Below are positions 16,807-24,847 of a stretch of 32,067 nucleotides of DNA, one piece after another. The DNA is taken from the NCBI GenBank assembly GCA_023512415.1, contig JAILZQ010000016.1, positions 1-32,067 of the forward strand, read 5' to 3'. Made by a program: the position numbers and the translations under genes. The notes under the pieces were generated by a model that was not told the DNA's origin, did not search any database, and worked only from the letters and a program-made list of their open reading frames with translations. Positions within the stretch are counted from its first letter, which is position 1. Each line of letters opens with the position of its first letter. This DNA comes from Geminicoccaceae bacterium. Its GTDB lineage: Bacteria; Pseudomonadota; Alphaproteobacteria; Geminicoccales; Geminicoccaceae.

Positions 16807-17220
16807 GGTCGAGCAGTCCTCTCGGCCGCCGCGCGGCGGAACCCTGCGGCCCGTCTCGACGCCCCGGCCGACCGTGCGGCGGCTCGTCGCGCGCTAAAGT
16901 CGATAAATACGCATCCTCGAGTGGCCCGGCAACCAGCAGGCCGGCGAGGCCGGGATCCGGACCGGCCACGGTCGAGGCGACGGCACCCGGGGGGGTTCCG
17001 GCGCGGAGCTCGGGCACGGCCCGGCTGCGGCGAGCCGCAGAGCGAGGAGGGTCGGGACCGGCCGGGGCTGCGCACCGCTCGCCTTTGCAGCGAGGGGCTT
17101 GTCTCCCTTCTGCACCTTGCCGCGCGAGCCTGCATCCCCGTGGAGGCGATCTGCGCTCGCGACGCTTGACCGCGCCATCGGAGCGACGGCCTATGGTGTC
17201 GGCCAGGGGAGGATCGAGCG
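16807..17220. other. Divergent intergenic region upstream of copA and the class III aminotransferase
   Basis: About 410 bases. It carries the copA promoter candidate at 16904-16932 and GGGGAGGA before the plus-strand ATG at 17221. A minus-strand frame (16894-17178, 94 codons) is open but has no recognisable family and includes the promoter. I found no clear CueR-type palindrome. TTGACC at 17166-17171 resembles a -35 box for the plus-strand gene, but no good -10 lies at the right distance. Confidence 0.4.
16904..16932 (-). promoter_or_regulatory. Putative promoter of the copper operon
   Basis: On the minus strand TTGCCG (16932-16927) and TATTTA (16909-16904) are 17 bases apart; the -10 lies in the only AT-rich pocket of the intergenic region. 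The transcript would have a leader of about 90 bases before the copA ATG at 16806. MerR-type copper promoters usually have a 19-20 base spacer, so this one does not look CueR-controlled. Confidence 0.4.
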
Positions 17221-18561
17221 ATGGCGACCGCACGCATGGCCGTTCGGGCGGCCAATCTCGGGCTCGAAGAGGCGGTCGCCGACGCCGAGGCGCGCTACGT
17301 CGCGGCCCGACCGAAGAGCCGGGCGATCTTCGAGCAGAACCTCGAGGCCATGCCCGGCGGGAACACCCGCACGGTCCTGTTCTTCCGGCCTTTCCCGATG
17401 GTGATCGCCCGAGGCCACGGGGCGAGGCTGGTCGACGTCGACGGCCACGAATATGTCGATTGGCTCGGCGAATATTCCGCCGGCCTCTACGGCCACAGCC
17501 ATCCGGTTATCCTCGCGGCGATCCGGGAGGCGCTCGAGGACGGGATCGCGCTCGGCGGACCGAACCGCTTCGAGGGTCCGCTCGCGGCCGAGCTCTGCCG
17601 CCGGTTCCCCTCGCTCGAGCTTGTGCGCTTCTGCAATTCCGGGACCGAGGCCAATCTCTTCGCGATCGCCGCGGCGCGCGCCTTCACCGGGCGGCCGGCG
17701 GTCATGGTGTTCGAGCACGGCTATCACGGCGGGGTCTTCTATTTCATCCCGGGCGCCGACCGGATCAACGCCCCCTTCCCCTGGGTGCTCGCCCCCTACA
17801 ACGACCTCGACGGCACGCTCGCTCTGCTCGAGGCGCACGCCCACGAGCTCGCGGCCGTGCTCGTCGAGCCGATGCAGGGCAGTGCGGGTGCGCTGCCGGC
17901 GGAGCCCGGGTTCCTTCGAGCGCTGCGCGAGGCCTGCAGCCGCTACGGCATCTGCCTGATCTTCGACGAGGTGATGACCTCGCGGACCAGCGCCGGCGGG
18001 CTGCAGGCGCGGCTCGGAATCACCCCGGACCTCACTTCGCTCGGCAAATATCTGGGCGGCGGTCTCACCCTTTCGGCGTTCGGTGGCAAAGCCGCGATCA
18101 TGGCCCAGTTCGACCCCCGCCGGCCGCAGGCGATCCCGCACGCCGGCACCTTCAACAACAACGTCTTGGCGATGGCCGCCGGGCTCGCGGGACTGCGGAA
18201 GCTCGCCACGGCCGAGGCGTTGGAGGCGCATTTCCGGCGCGGCGAGCAGCTCAAAGAGAAGATCAACGCGCTGGCCGCCCGGCACGGGCTGCCGTTCCAA
18301 TGCACCGGATGTGGATCGATCCTCGGCCTGCACTGCCAGGGCGGGACGCTGCGCTCGGGACGCGATCTGGCCGCGCAAGATCCGCTCCGCCGCGAGCTGT
18401 TGCAGCGTCTGCTCCACTACGACCTGCTGGAGCGGGGGCACTATCTGGCCCGGCGCGGTTATCTCACGCTCTCCTTGCCACTCACCGAGGCGGACGAGCG
18501 GAGCTTCCTTTCCGCGATCGACGAGTTCCTCTCGGTTCGGCGCAATCTGCTGCTCGCCTGA
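17221..18561 (+). CDS. Class III (HemL-like) PLP aminotransferase
   Basis: A 446-residue enzyme of aminotransferase class III, in the glutamate-1-semialdehyde aminomutase-like branch. It shows MPGGNTRTVLFFRPFP near 44-59, DGHEYVDWLGEYSAGLYGHS, the phosphate-binding NSGTEAN (139-145), the PLP-ring aspartate D249 in IFDEVMTSR and the Schiff-base lysine K276 in TSLGKYLGGG. True HemL has MPGGVNSPVRAF and TLGKIIGGG, so a different amino donor is likely; Alphaproteobacteria normally make aminolevulinate by the Shemin route instead. GGGGAGGA eight bases before the ATG sets the start. bciB begins four bases after the stop, so both are made from one message. Whether it serves tetrapyrrole supply is an open question. 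Confidence 0.87.
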   Translation: MATARMAVRAANLGLEEAVADAEARYVAARPKSRAIFEQNLEAMPGGNTRTVLFFRPFPMVIARGHGARLVDVDGHEYVDWLGEYSAGLYGHSHPVILAAIREALEDGIALGGPNRFEGPLAAELCRRFPSLELVRFCNSGTEANLFAIAAARAFTGRPAVMVFEHGYHGGVFYFIPGADRINAPFPWVLAPYNDLDGTLALLEAHAHELAAVLVEPMQGSAGALPAEPGFLRALREACSRYGICLIFDEVMTSRTSAGGLQARLGITPDLTSLGKYLGGGLTLSAFGGKAAIMAQFDPRRPQAIPHAGTFNNNVLAMAAGLAGLRKLATAEALEAHFRRGEQLKEKINALAARHGLPFQCTGCGSILGLHCQGGTLRSGRDLAAQDPLRRELLQRLLHYDLLERGHYLARRGYLTLSLPLTEADERSFLSAIDEFLSVRRNLLLA

Positions 18562-18565
18562 GCCG

Positions 18566-19930
18566 ATGGCGGAGGGAGCCGGGATCGGCGCGGGTGCGAC
18601 CTCGGCCGCGAGCCTGCCCGCCGACGAGCGGCCGCCCGCGGTGTGGGTACCGCCCCTGGCCGATGCCCGGCCGCGGAGCCTCTGCACCGATTGCGGGCTG
18701 TCGCGGATGCGGATCGCCAAAGCCTGCGGGCGGGCCTGCCAGTTCATCGCCCCCGACTACCCGGCTGCGGAGGTAGCGGTCCACGGCCGGGCGCGCGATC
18801 CCGAGCGGGCCGACGAGCTGCATTTCGGGCCGTTCCGGCGGATGCTGCGCGCCCGTCTGCTGCCGCCCAGGGCCGGCGCGCAGTGGACCGGGATCGCCAC
18901 CCGGCTCGGCGAACGGCTGCTCGAGACGGGGCGCGCCGAGGCCGTGCTCACCGTCGCACCGACACCCGGCGATCCCTGGCGGCCGCGGCCGGTGATCGTG
19001 ACCCGGCCCGAGGGCATGGCCGCGTGCCGCGGCATGCGGATGGGCTTCGCACCCACGCTGGCCTTGCTCGAGCCCGCGCTGGCCGCGGGCTACCGGAGGC
19101 TCGCGCTGATCGGCATCCCCTGCCAGGTCCACGCGCTGCGCAAGATCGAGGCCGAGCTCGGCCTCCAGCGCCTGTGGATCGTGGGCACCCCCTGCTCCGA
19201 CAACACGACGACCGAGCGCTTCCACGAGTTCCTCGCGCTGCTCGACCCCGAGCCCGGGCGCATCACCTACCTCGAGTTCCGCGCCGACTACCGGGTCGAG
19301 CTCCGCTACGCCGACGGCCGGGTGCGCTTCGTGCCGTTCCTCGAGCTGCCGATCGCCCGGCTGCCCCCCGACTTCTTCCCGCTCACCTGCCGGACCTGCG
19401 TCGATTACACGAACGTCTTGGCCGACCTCACGGTCGGCTACATGGGCGGCTCGGGTAGCCAGTGGCTGCTCGTCCGCAACGATCGCGGCGAGGAGCTGTT
19501 GGGCCTGATCGAGCCGGAACTGCGCATCGAGCCGCTCGAGAGCCGCGGCCGCCGGGCGGGCCCGGTGCGCGCCTATGCCGAGAACGTCGCACGCGCCGCG
19601 GGCGGCCTGCCCCTGCGGCGGATGCCGGACTGGGTCCGGCCGATCGCCGGGCGCGTTCAGCGCTGGTTCGGCCCCAAGGGCCTCGAGTTCGCCCGCACCC
19701 GGGTCGAGATGAAGGCGATCGAGACCGTGCTCCATCTCCGCCACGCCGCCCGCGCAAAGATGAAGACGATGATCCCGGCGCACGTCTGGCGGCTCGTGGC
19801 GCCCTACGGTCTGGCACCGGAACCCGGGGAGCGGGCGACACCCCGCTCCCCGGGCCACAACGCAGCTCAGGCGGCGACCGCAGCCGGCCTCGCCCCGCCT
19901 TCCGGGGCGAAGGCGAGCCCGCCCGCGTAG
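18566..19930 (+). CDS. bciB: BciB-type 3,8-divinyl (proto)chlorophyllide 8-vinyl reductase
   Basis: A 454-residue FrhB-family iron-sulfur flavoprotein. The opening LCTDCGLSRMRIAKACGRAC gives four cysteines (40, 43, 54, 58) where BciB has its first ones; VHGRARD...ADELHFGPF, GAQWTGIATRL, LIGIPCQVHALRKIEAELGL, IVGTPCSDNTTTERFHEFL and FFPLTCRTCVDYTNVLADLT with GYMGG follow, matching the cyanobacterial Slr1923-type enzyme from memory. BciB reduces the 8-vinyl group with ferredoxin, giving the monovinyl chlorin precursor. It implies a phototroph; the homologous plant 7-hydroxymethyl-chlorophyll reductase is less likely. The family end is near VAPYGL (411-416); the last ~38 residues (PEPGERATPRSP...) are unique and overlap the convergent dabA by 64 bases, as if an earlier stop had been lost. 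Confidence 0.86.
   Translation: MAEGAGIGAGATSAASLPADERPPAVWVPPLADARPRSLCTDCGLSRMRIAKACGRACQFIAPDYPAAEVAVHGRARDPERADELHFGPFRRMLRARLLPPRAGAQWTGIATRLGERLLETGRAEAVLTVAPTPGDPWRPRPVIVTRPEGMAACRGMRMGFAPTLALLEPALAAGYRRLALIGIPCQVHALRKIEAELGLQRLWIVGTPCSDNTTTERFHEFLALLDPEPGRITYLEFRADYRVELRYADGRVRFVPFLELPIARLPPDFFPLTCRTCVDYTNVLADLTVGYMGGSGSQWLLVRNDRGEELLGLIEPELRIEPLESRGRRAGPVRAYAENVARAAGGLPLRRMPDWVRPIAGRVQRWFGPKGLEFARTRVEMKAIETVLHLRHAARAKMKTMIPAHVWRLVAPYGLAPEPGERATPRSPGHNAAQAATAAGLAPPSGAKASPPA
19823..19854. terminator. Perfect 13-bp hairpin at the bciB/dabA convergence
   Basis: CCCGGGGAGCGGG (19823-19835) and CCCGCTCCCCGGG (19842-19854) are exact reverse complements with a 6-base loop. On the minus strand the hairpin begins 12 bases after the dabA stop, so it is well placed as a terminator for dabBA. 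On the plus strand it lies inside the 3' end of bciB. Neither side has a T-run, so any termination would be of the GC-hairpin kind; blocking of opposing polymerases or mRNA end protection are alternatives. Confidence 0.6.
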
Positions 19931-22248
19931 CGCCAGGCGACCGCTCCGGTCTCGTCCAGGACCAGGAGGTGGAGCCAGCGCTGGTCCAAGAGCGCGCGCA
20001 ACCCCTCGTGCCGGGCGACGATGGCGCGGATCGCTTCGACCGGAGCTTCGACCACGACGGTGAGCCGCAGCGGCTCGTGGACGAAGCGTGCGCCGTCGTG
20101 CACCGACTGCCAAGGCAGGCCCACCCGCAGATCGCCGCCATTGCCCTCGAGAACGCCGATCCCGCCCACGACGTTGTGCAGGAGCTTGTTGCCGCCGCCG
20201 AAGAGCGCCGGTGCGACCACCGAGCCGTAATATTGGAGGGAAATCCACGAGGCGACGATCACGGGTGCGGTCAAGATCAGCTCGAGCGTGGCGAAGCCCG
20301 GATCGCGCCGGTGATCGTACTCGTGCAGGAAGGCCCGGCCGCCGAGGGCGAGGCCGCGGCTGCGCGCCCGGGGCGCGGCGATGAACGCGGCGCAGCCCGC
20401 GAGCCCCCATTCGGGCCGCACCTCCGACCAATCCCGCCCGCGCGCGAGCAGATCCTCGGAGGCCTTCGCCCGCGGCAAGGTGAGCACCCGCTCGGCCCGG
20501 GCGAGCGCACCCGCCCGCTCGAGCCACCCCTTGACCCGCGCCACCGCCTCGGCGGGTGCGGGATGGTCGAGGAACAGGGTGAGCCGATCGCTCGTGGTGT
20601 CGTGCAGCCCGGCCAGGAACACCGTGTCCTCGGGAATACCCGCACCTTCGGCCGCGAGGCCCGCGCGCACCTCGGGATCCTGGAGGAGGGCGGCCAGGAG
20701 CCGGGCGCTCTCCGCACCGTGATGGCCACCGCACGCTCCGCAGGCGAGCGCGCTCGCGTGCGGGTTGTTGGTGACGTGGGCACCGTGGCCGATCAGGAGC
20801 ACGATCGGGGCCAACGGCTCGGGCAGCGACATCGCCTGGAGAACGCCCCGGGCCAGCGCCAGCTTCTCGGCCGCGGCGAGCGGCGGGTCGAAGACCGGGG
20901 CGGGTTCCTCGGCCGCCGGGCGGCCGCGCCGCAGCGCGTCGCCGAAGAGCTTGCCGGCATAGAGCGGTCCCGCCGCCTCGACGAAGGCGAAGCAGGAGAT
21001 CGCCGCGCGTTGGAACCGACCCCAGGCCCGCTTCGCCCGTGCCGCGATCCGCCGATCGGCCTCGTCCGCGGCCGGCGCCCGGCTCGACAGGGTGGGCGAG
21101 AGCAGGACCGGCAGATGGTGCTCCGCGACGTCCGAGCCGCAGCGCCGATGGGTGAGGGGCAGGCCGAAAAAGCCGGCGAAGCCCGCGGTCGCGATCCCCG
21201 GGTCGAGCGATTCGAGCGCCCGCCGGAACGGCTCCGAACGGACGTCGATGCAGAACACCGCCTGCAGGGCCGGCCGGTTCGAGGCCGCGTCCGGCGCGGC
21301 TGCGGGAAGACGGGTCGAAAGCTGGCGCTGGAACGCCCGCTCGGCCGCCTCTTGGAGGATCGAATCGACGATCTGCGCCGGCGTCGGCCGGAGCGGGGCG
21401 GCATGCGCCTCCCGGACCGCGAACCAGCGCTCGGCGAGCTGCTGGCGATATTGCAAGTGGAGCGCCTCCTCGAAGGCGGCCCGCACGGCGAGCAGCACCA
21501 GCGCGGTCTCGTCGAGGCCGCCCTGCCGCTCCGCTTCCCACCCCGCCAGCCGGGCGAGCTGGGCCCATCCCGCGATGCGCGCGAGCAGCGCGTGGAACCA
21601 GGTGTGGAGCGCGGCATCGGGCATGCCGAGGGCATCGGCGGCCAGCAGGAGCGCCCGCTCCGGCCGGTCGGGGAGGCCGGCCACGAACGCGGCGAACCCC
21701 CGAAGGCCGATGATCTCGGGCACGAGATCTCGGCTCGCCCAGGACCGCCAGGAGGCCCAAGCATCCTGGCCGGGCGGCGACGACCAGAGCGCCTGACCCC
21801 GGTCGAAGAACGCGGCGGCCCAGGCACCGATCCGCTCGCGCACGAGCTCGGGCCAGTCGACCCCGGAGATTTCGAAGGCGAGCTCAGCCACCGTCGGAAG
21901 GGTCGGAGGCGGCGGGCTCGGGCTCCGCGCGGCGGCCAGCAAGGCCTCGAGCGAGCCCGGCCGGCCGGGCTCGGTGCAGGCGGCAAGCGCCTCCTCCAGA
22001 TCCTCCGCCCGGATCTCGCCGGCCTCGATCCGCTCGAGATACCAGCTGCGCGGCATCGTCACCCGCACGCCCGCGACCCGACCGAGCCGTGCTGCGACCC
22101 GGGCGAGCGTCTCGCCCGCCTGGCCGAGGAACGGGTTCACGGCGACCGTGGCGTCGAGCGGCCAGGCGGGCGGCAGGGCGCGGACCGCGGCCTCGGCGGC
22201 GCGCAGGACGGCACCCAGCCGGGGCGGGACGATCTCGGGCATGGTCAT
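19867..22248 (-). CDS. dabA: DabA, probable inorganic carbon transporter subunit (DUF2309)
   Basis: A 793-residue DUF2309 protein, the beta-carbonic-anhydrase-like half of the DAB pump that traps CO2 as bicarbonate using an ion gradient. The zinc site is visible: Cys333 and Asp335 in AVFCIDVRSEPF, His488 in LIGHGAHVTNNP and Cys503 in ASALACGACGG; the spacings (2 and 15) equal those of the characterised Halothiobacillus DabA. The N-terminus has AVNPFLGQ, and the C-terminal half contains DRLTLFLDHP, HNVVGGIGVLEGNGGDLRVG and LPWQSVHDG. I use ATG 22248 because AGGAG lies seven bases upstream; the frame is open to 22305 but that part would overlap dabB. dabB ends 28 bases upstream. With bciB next door, it supplies carbon for photo-autotrophic or mixed growth. 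Confidence 0.92.
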   Translation of the reverse strand: MTMPEIVPPRLGAVLRAAEAAVRALPPAWPLDATVAVNPFLGQAGETLARVAARLGRVAGVRVTMPRSWYLERIEAGEIRAEDLEEALAACTEPGRPGSLEALLAAARSPSPPPPTLPTVAELAFEISGVDWPELVRERIGAWAAAFFDRGQALWSSPPGQDAWASWRSWASRDLVPEIIGLRGFAAFVAGLPDRPERALLLAADALGMPDAALHTWFHALLARIAGWAQLARLAGWEAERQGGLDETALVLLAVRAAFEEALHLQYRQQLAERWFAVREAHAAPLRPTPAQIVDSILQEAAERAFQRQLSTRLPAAAPDAASNRPALQAVFCIDVRSEPFRRALESLDPGIATAGFAGFFGLPLTHRRCGSDVAEHHLPVLLSPTLSSRAPAADEADRRIAARAKRAWGRFQRAAISCFAFVEAAGPLYAGKLFGDALRRGRPAAEEPAPVFDPPLAAAEKLALARGVLQAMSLPEPLAPIVLLIGHGAHVTNNPHASALACGACGGHHGAESARLLAALLQDPEVRAGLAAEGAGIPEDTVFLAGLHDTTSDRLTLFLDHPAPAEAVARVKGWLERAGALARAERVLTLPRAKASEDLLARGRDWSEVRPEWGLAGCAAFIAAPRARSRGLALGGRAFLHEYDHRRDPGFATLELILTAPVIVASWISLQYYGSVVAPALFGGGNKLLHNVVGGIGVLEGNGGDLRVGLPWQSVHDGARFVHEPLRLTVVVEAPVEAIRAIVARHEGLRALLDQRWLHLLVLDETGAVAWRYAGGLAFAPEGGARPAAVAA

Positions 22249-22276
22249 GATCGGTCTCCTCGGAATGGAGGTTCGG

Positions 22277-23833
22277 TCAGGCGGCCCGCGCCGTGCGCAG
22301 GTCACCGATCAGCCGGTCGACCAGGGCGTCGAGGTAGAGGCCGTTGGCGAGATGGACCCGCAGCCCGGTGACGGCGGGATGGTGGGCCCAGCGGGGCAGG
22401 GTCGTCTGGGCCAGGGCCACGCCGGCGAACGAGAGGATGACGAGCGCCATGAGCGCCCAATCCAGGGTCGTGGGCGGAGGCGGCGGCGGCAACAGCCCCG
22501 CCACGAGCCAGCCGGCGAGGCTCTGGAAGACCAGATAGCCCAGCACCGCGAGGAGCGAGGCGAGCGCGGTCCGCCGGGCGAGGGCGGCCGGGGCCGCATC
22601 GGCCAGGCCCTGGGCGAGCAGGTAGGCGACACCGAGCACCAAGACCCCGCCCAGGACCAGGGCCTGCGGCGGCTTGTCGAGCGCGACCTGCAGCGGCACC
22701 GCCGCGAGGTAGACGAGGAGGGCCACTCCTCCGGCGAGGAGGACGGCCCGGCCCCCGGGCACGGCGACCGGACCGGGCCGGCGCTGGGCCGCGACGACCT
22801 CGACCGCGGTACCGGCGGAGAGGAAGGCGTGCGCCTTGTAGAGCGAGTGGGCGAGCAGGTGGAGAAGGGCGAGCGGCCAGAGCCCGAGCCCGCATTCGAG
22901 GATCATGAAGCCCATCTGGGCGACCGTCGACCAGGCGAGCGCGGTCTTGACCGCCGGCTGGGTGAGCATGACGAGGCTGGCCACGAGCGCGGTGAACCCG
23001 CCCAGGAGCACGAGGGCGGCGAGCGCCCCGGGGGCCAGCACGAGCAGATCGGCGAAGCGCAGGAGGAGGAAGCCGCCGATGTTGACGATCCCGGCATGGA
23101 GGAAGGCCGAGACCGGGGTCGGCGCTTCCATGACCCGCACGAGCCAACCGTGGAACGGCAGCTGGGCGGTCCGCACGAGCGCGGCGGCGGCGAGCAGGCC
23201 GGCTGCGAGCAGCGCCGCGGGCGGCACCTCGCCGGTCCGCGCCGCGGCCGCGATCGCGTCGATCGCGCTCGTCTCGAAGCTCCAGACGAGCAGCAGGAGA
23301 GCCGTGGCGAGCGCGGTGTCGGCCAGCCCCGCCACGAGCCGGGCTTGGCGGGCCGCCCGCCGAGCCTGCGGCCGCTCCGGGTAGAAGAGCAGCAGCCGGC
23401 CGAGCCCGGCGCCGACCGCCACCCAGGCCGCGAACAACACGGGCAAGCTGCCGGCCTGCACGAGCAGGAGGACGGCCGCGAGGGTGAGCGACATCCAGCC
23501 GGCGAAGGCACCCTCGCGCGGCTCGCCGTCGAGCTGGACCCGGGCGTAGCGGATCACGACCCAGCCGACGAAGCTCACGAGGAGGAGCATCGGCACCGAG
23601 AGCGCGTCGCGGGTGAGAGCCAGGACGACCGGACCCTCGCCGATGCCGACCGTGGCGGGTCCAGAGACGACCAACAGCCCCGCGGTGGCGATCGCCGCGA
23701 GGAGCGCCGCGGCGGCCGCCGCTTCGGCGAGGCGGGGGATCGGGTGCGGTCGGGGACCGGGTCGGAAAAGGCCGGCGAGGCCGGCCACGGCCGGCAGGAT
23801 CGGGGCCAGGAGCGGCAGGAGATCGAGGCTCAT
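22277..23833 (-). CDS. dabB: DabB, NuoL/MrpA-like membrane subunit of the carbon pump
   Basis: A 518-residue, highly hydrophobic protein with about 13-14 helices. It belongs to the proton-pumping NuoL/MrpA group: MEAPTPVSAFLHAGIVNIGG (with the conserved Pro, Ser and His), LTQPAVKTALAWSTVAQMGF (lysine in the broken helix) and LLHLLAHSLYKAHAFLSAGT. In DAB systems this subunit couples cation flow to CO2 hydration by DabA. NuoL itself is excluded by the shorter length, by the missing C-terminal lateral helix and by the dabA partner 28 bases on. GGGAG seven bases before the ATG sets the start. The gene is divergent from a LysR regulator. Confidence 0.92.
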   Translation of the reverse strand: MSLDLLPLLAPILPAVAGLAGLFRPGPRPHPIPRLAEAAAAAALLAAIATAGLLVVSGPATVGIGEGPVVLALTRDALSVPMLLLVSFVGWVVIRYARVQLDGEPREGAFAGWMSLTLAAVLLLVQAGSLPVLFAAWVAVGAGLGRLLLFYPERPQARRAARQARLVAGLADTALATALLLLVWSFETSAIDAIAAAARTGEVPPAALLAAGLLAAAALVRTAQLPFHGWLVRVMEAPTPVSAFLHAGIVNIGGFLLLRFADLLVLAPGALAALVLLGGFTALVASLVMLTQPAVKTALAWSTVAQMGFMILECGLGLWPLALLHLLAHSLYKAHAFLSAGTAVEVVAAQRRPGPVAVPGGRAVLLAGGVALLVYLAAVPLQVALDKPPQALVLGGVLVLGVAYLLAQGLADAAPAALARRTALASLLAVLGYLVFQSLAGWLVAGLLPPPPPPTTLDWALMALVILSFAGVALAQTTLPRWAHHPAVTGLRVHLANGLYLDALVDRLIGDLRTARAA

Positions 23834-23935
23834 CGGCGGGCTCCCGCGAGGGTCACGTCCGGCGAGCCTTATCCAGCGGGAACAGCCTCTTGAAAATTAC
23901 AATGTTTTGGCCGATCCGTTCGATCGGATCGAACG
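23834..23935. promoter_or_regulatory. Divergent dabB/LysR promoter region with nested palindrome
   Basis: A 102-base space holding the most AT-rich patch of the neighbourhood (TTGAAAATTACAATGTTTTGG, split here as 23890-23910). TACAAT (23898-23903) suits a -10 for the LysR gene. On the minus strand GATAAG (about 23873-23868) could be a -10 for dabB, with a poor -35, as is usual for activator-dependent LysR targets. A palindrome at 23918-23934, GTTCGATC-G-GATCGAAC, has perfect 8-base arms and touches the LysR start codon; CCGATC-N5-GATCGG (23911-23927... overlapping) nests with it, so GATC recurs three times. Confidence 0.5.
23918..23934 (+). promoter_or_regulatory. Palindromic operator at the LysR start
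   Basis: GTTCGATC-G-GATCGAAC ends one base before the ATG at 23936, in place of a normal Shine-Dalgarno sequence. Such placement suits autorepression by the LysR protein or a hairpin that hides the start. The overlapping CCGATC/GATCGG pair at 23911-23927 could be a second register. Confidence 0.45.
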
Positions 23936-24847
23936 ATGAGCCTCAACTACCACCATCTCCGCCTGTTCCGCGCGGTCGCCCTGGAGGGCAACCTGACCCG
24001 CGCGGCCCAGCGGCTCGGCCTCTCGCCCTCCGCCCTCTCGGCCCAGCTCAAGGCGCTCGAGGATCGGCTCGGCCACGCGCTCTTCGAGCGTCGCGGCCGC
24101 GGCCTCGTGCTGAGCGAGGCGGGGCGGATCGCCCTCGAGCACGCCGAGGTCATCTTCCGGACCGGCGAGGATCTCGTCGCCACGCTGCGCGGCCACGGCC
24201 GAGCGCGGGAATTGCTGCGTGTCGGTGCGCTCGCCACCCTCTCGCGCAATTTCCTCGTGGGCTTCCTGCGGCCGGTGATCGGCCGGAGCGAGGTCGAGGT
24301 GGTGATCCGGATCGGCAGCCAGGCGGAGCTCCTGCGCGGGCTCGAGAGCCTCGCCTTCGACCTCGTCCTGACCACCCTGGCGCCGCCACGCGAGCGCGGC
24401 TCGCGGTTGGTGGTCCATCGCCTGGCCGAAATGCGGGCGAGCCTGGTCGGCACCCCCGACCGGCTCGGCTCGCCCGTGCCGCTGCTCGAGGCGCTGCTGG
24501 CGCGGGAGCCGCTCGTCCTGCCGACGCCCGAGACGGGGCTGCGGACCGCGTTCGACGCGCTCCTCGCTCGGCTCGCCATCCGCCCGGCGATCGCCGCGGA
24601 GGTCGAGGACATGGCGACGATGCGGCTTTTGGCGCGGGCCGATGTGGGTGTGGCCCTCCTGCCGCCCGTGGTGGTGCGCGACGAGCTCGCCCGTGGTGAA
24701 CTCGTCGAAGCACGGGCGCTGCCCGAAATCGTCGAGACCTTCTGGGCGGTCGAGCTCGGCCGACGCTTCGCGAGCCCGCTCGTGCGCGAGCTCCTGGCCG
24801 GTGCCGAGGCGCCGGCGCCGGACCCGGCTCAGCCGGCGAGGCTCTGA
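23936..24847 (+). CDS. LysR-family regulator, NhaR/CbbR-like, of the dab genes
   Basis: A 303-residue LysR regulator. The winged HTH (1-60) reads MSLNYHHLRLFRAVALEGNL then TRAAQRLGLSPSALSAQLKA; the NYHHLRxFxAVAxEGxLTRAAxRL wording is that of NhaR-type members. The effector domain (about 90-290) is typical in length. It is divergent from dabB across 102 bases, the usual location of a LysR activator for its target, so control of dabBA in response to low inorganic carbon is likely. The start lies directly after a palindrome with no clear ribosome-binding site, which points to leaderless-like or weak translation and autoregulation. Its 3' end overlaps the convergent second LysR gene by 19 bases. 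Confidence 0.9.
   Translation: MSLNYHHLRLFRAVALEGNLTRAAQRLGLSPSALSAQLKALEDRLGHALFERRGRGLVLSEAGRIALEHAEVIFRTGEDLVATLRGHGRARELLRVGALATLSRNFLVGFLRPVIGRSEVEVVIRIGSQAELLRGLESLAFDLVLTTLAPPRERGSRLVVHRLAEMRASLVGTPDRLGSPVPLLEALLAREPLVLPTPETGLRTAFDALLARLAIRPAIAAEVEDMATMRLLARADVGVALLPPVVVRDELARGELVEARALPEIVETFWAVELGRRFASPLVRELLAGAEAPAPDPAQPARL

Noticed and set aside
12923-17233. Open frame of 1436 codons covering copA and the multicopper oxidase
   Set aside because: Only the last 476 codons are the oxidase; the rest is the copA region in a wrong frame. The oxidase has its own ATG overlapping the copA stop.
17221-18561. Calling the class III aminotransferase HemL outright
   Set aside because: The N-terminal and lysine-region motifs differ from HemL, and the lineage normally uses ALA synthase.
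18482-21760. Minus-strand frame of 1092 codons across bciB and dabA
   Set aside because: Out of frame with both genes, Arg/Ala/Pro-rich, no motif.
22249-22305. Upstream extension of dabA to ATG 22305
   Set aside because: It would overlap the dabB stop by 29 bases and adds a non-conserved segment; the AGGAG-preceded ATG at 22248 fits better.
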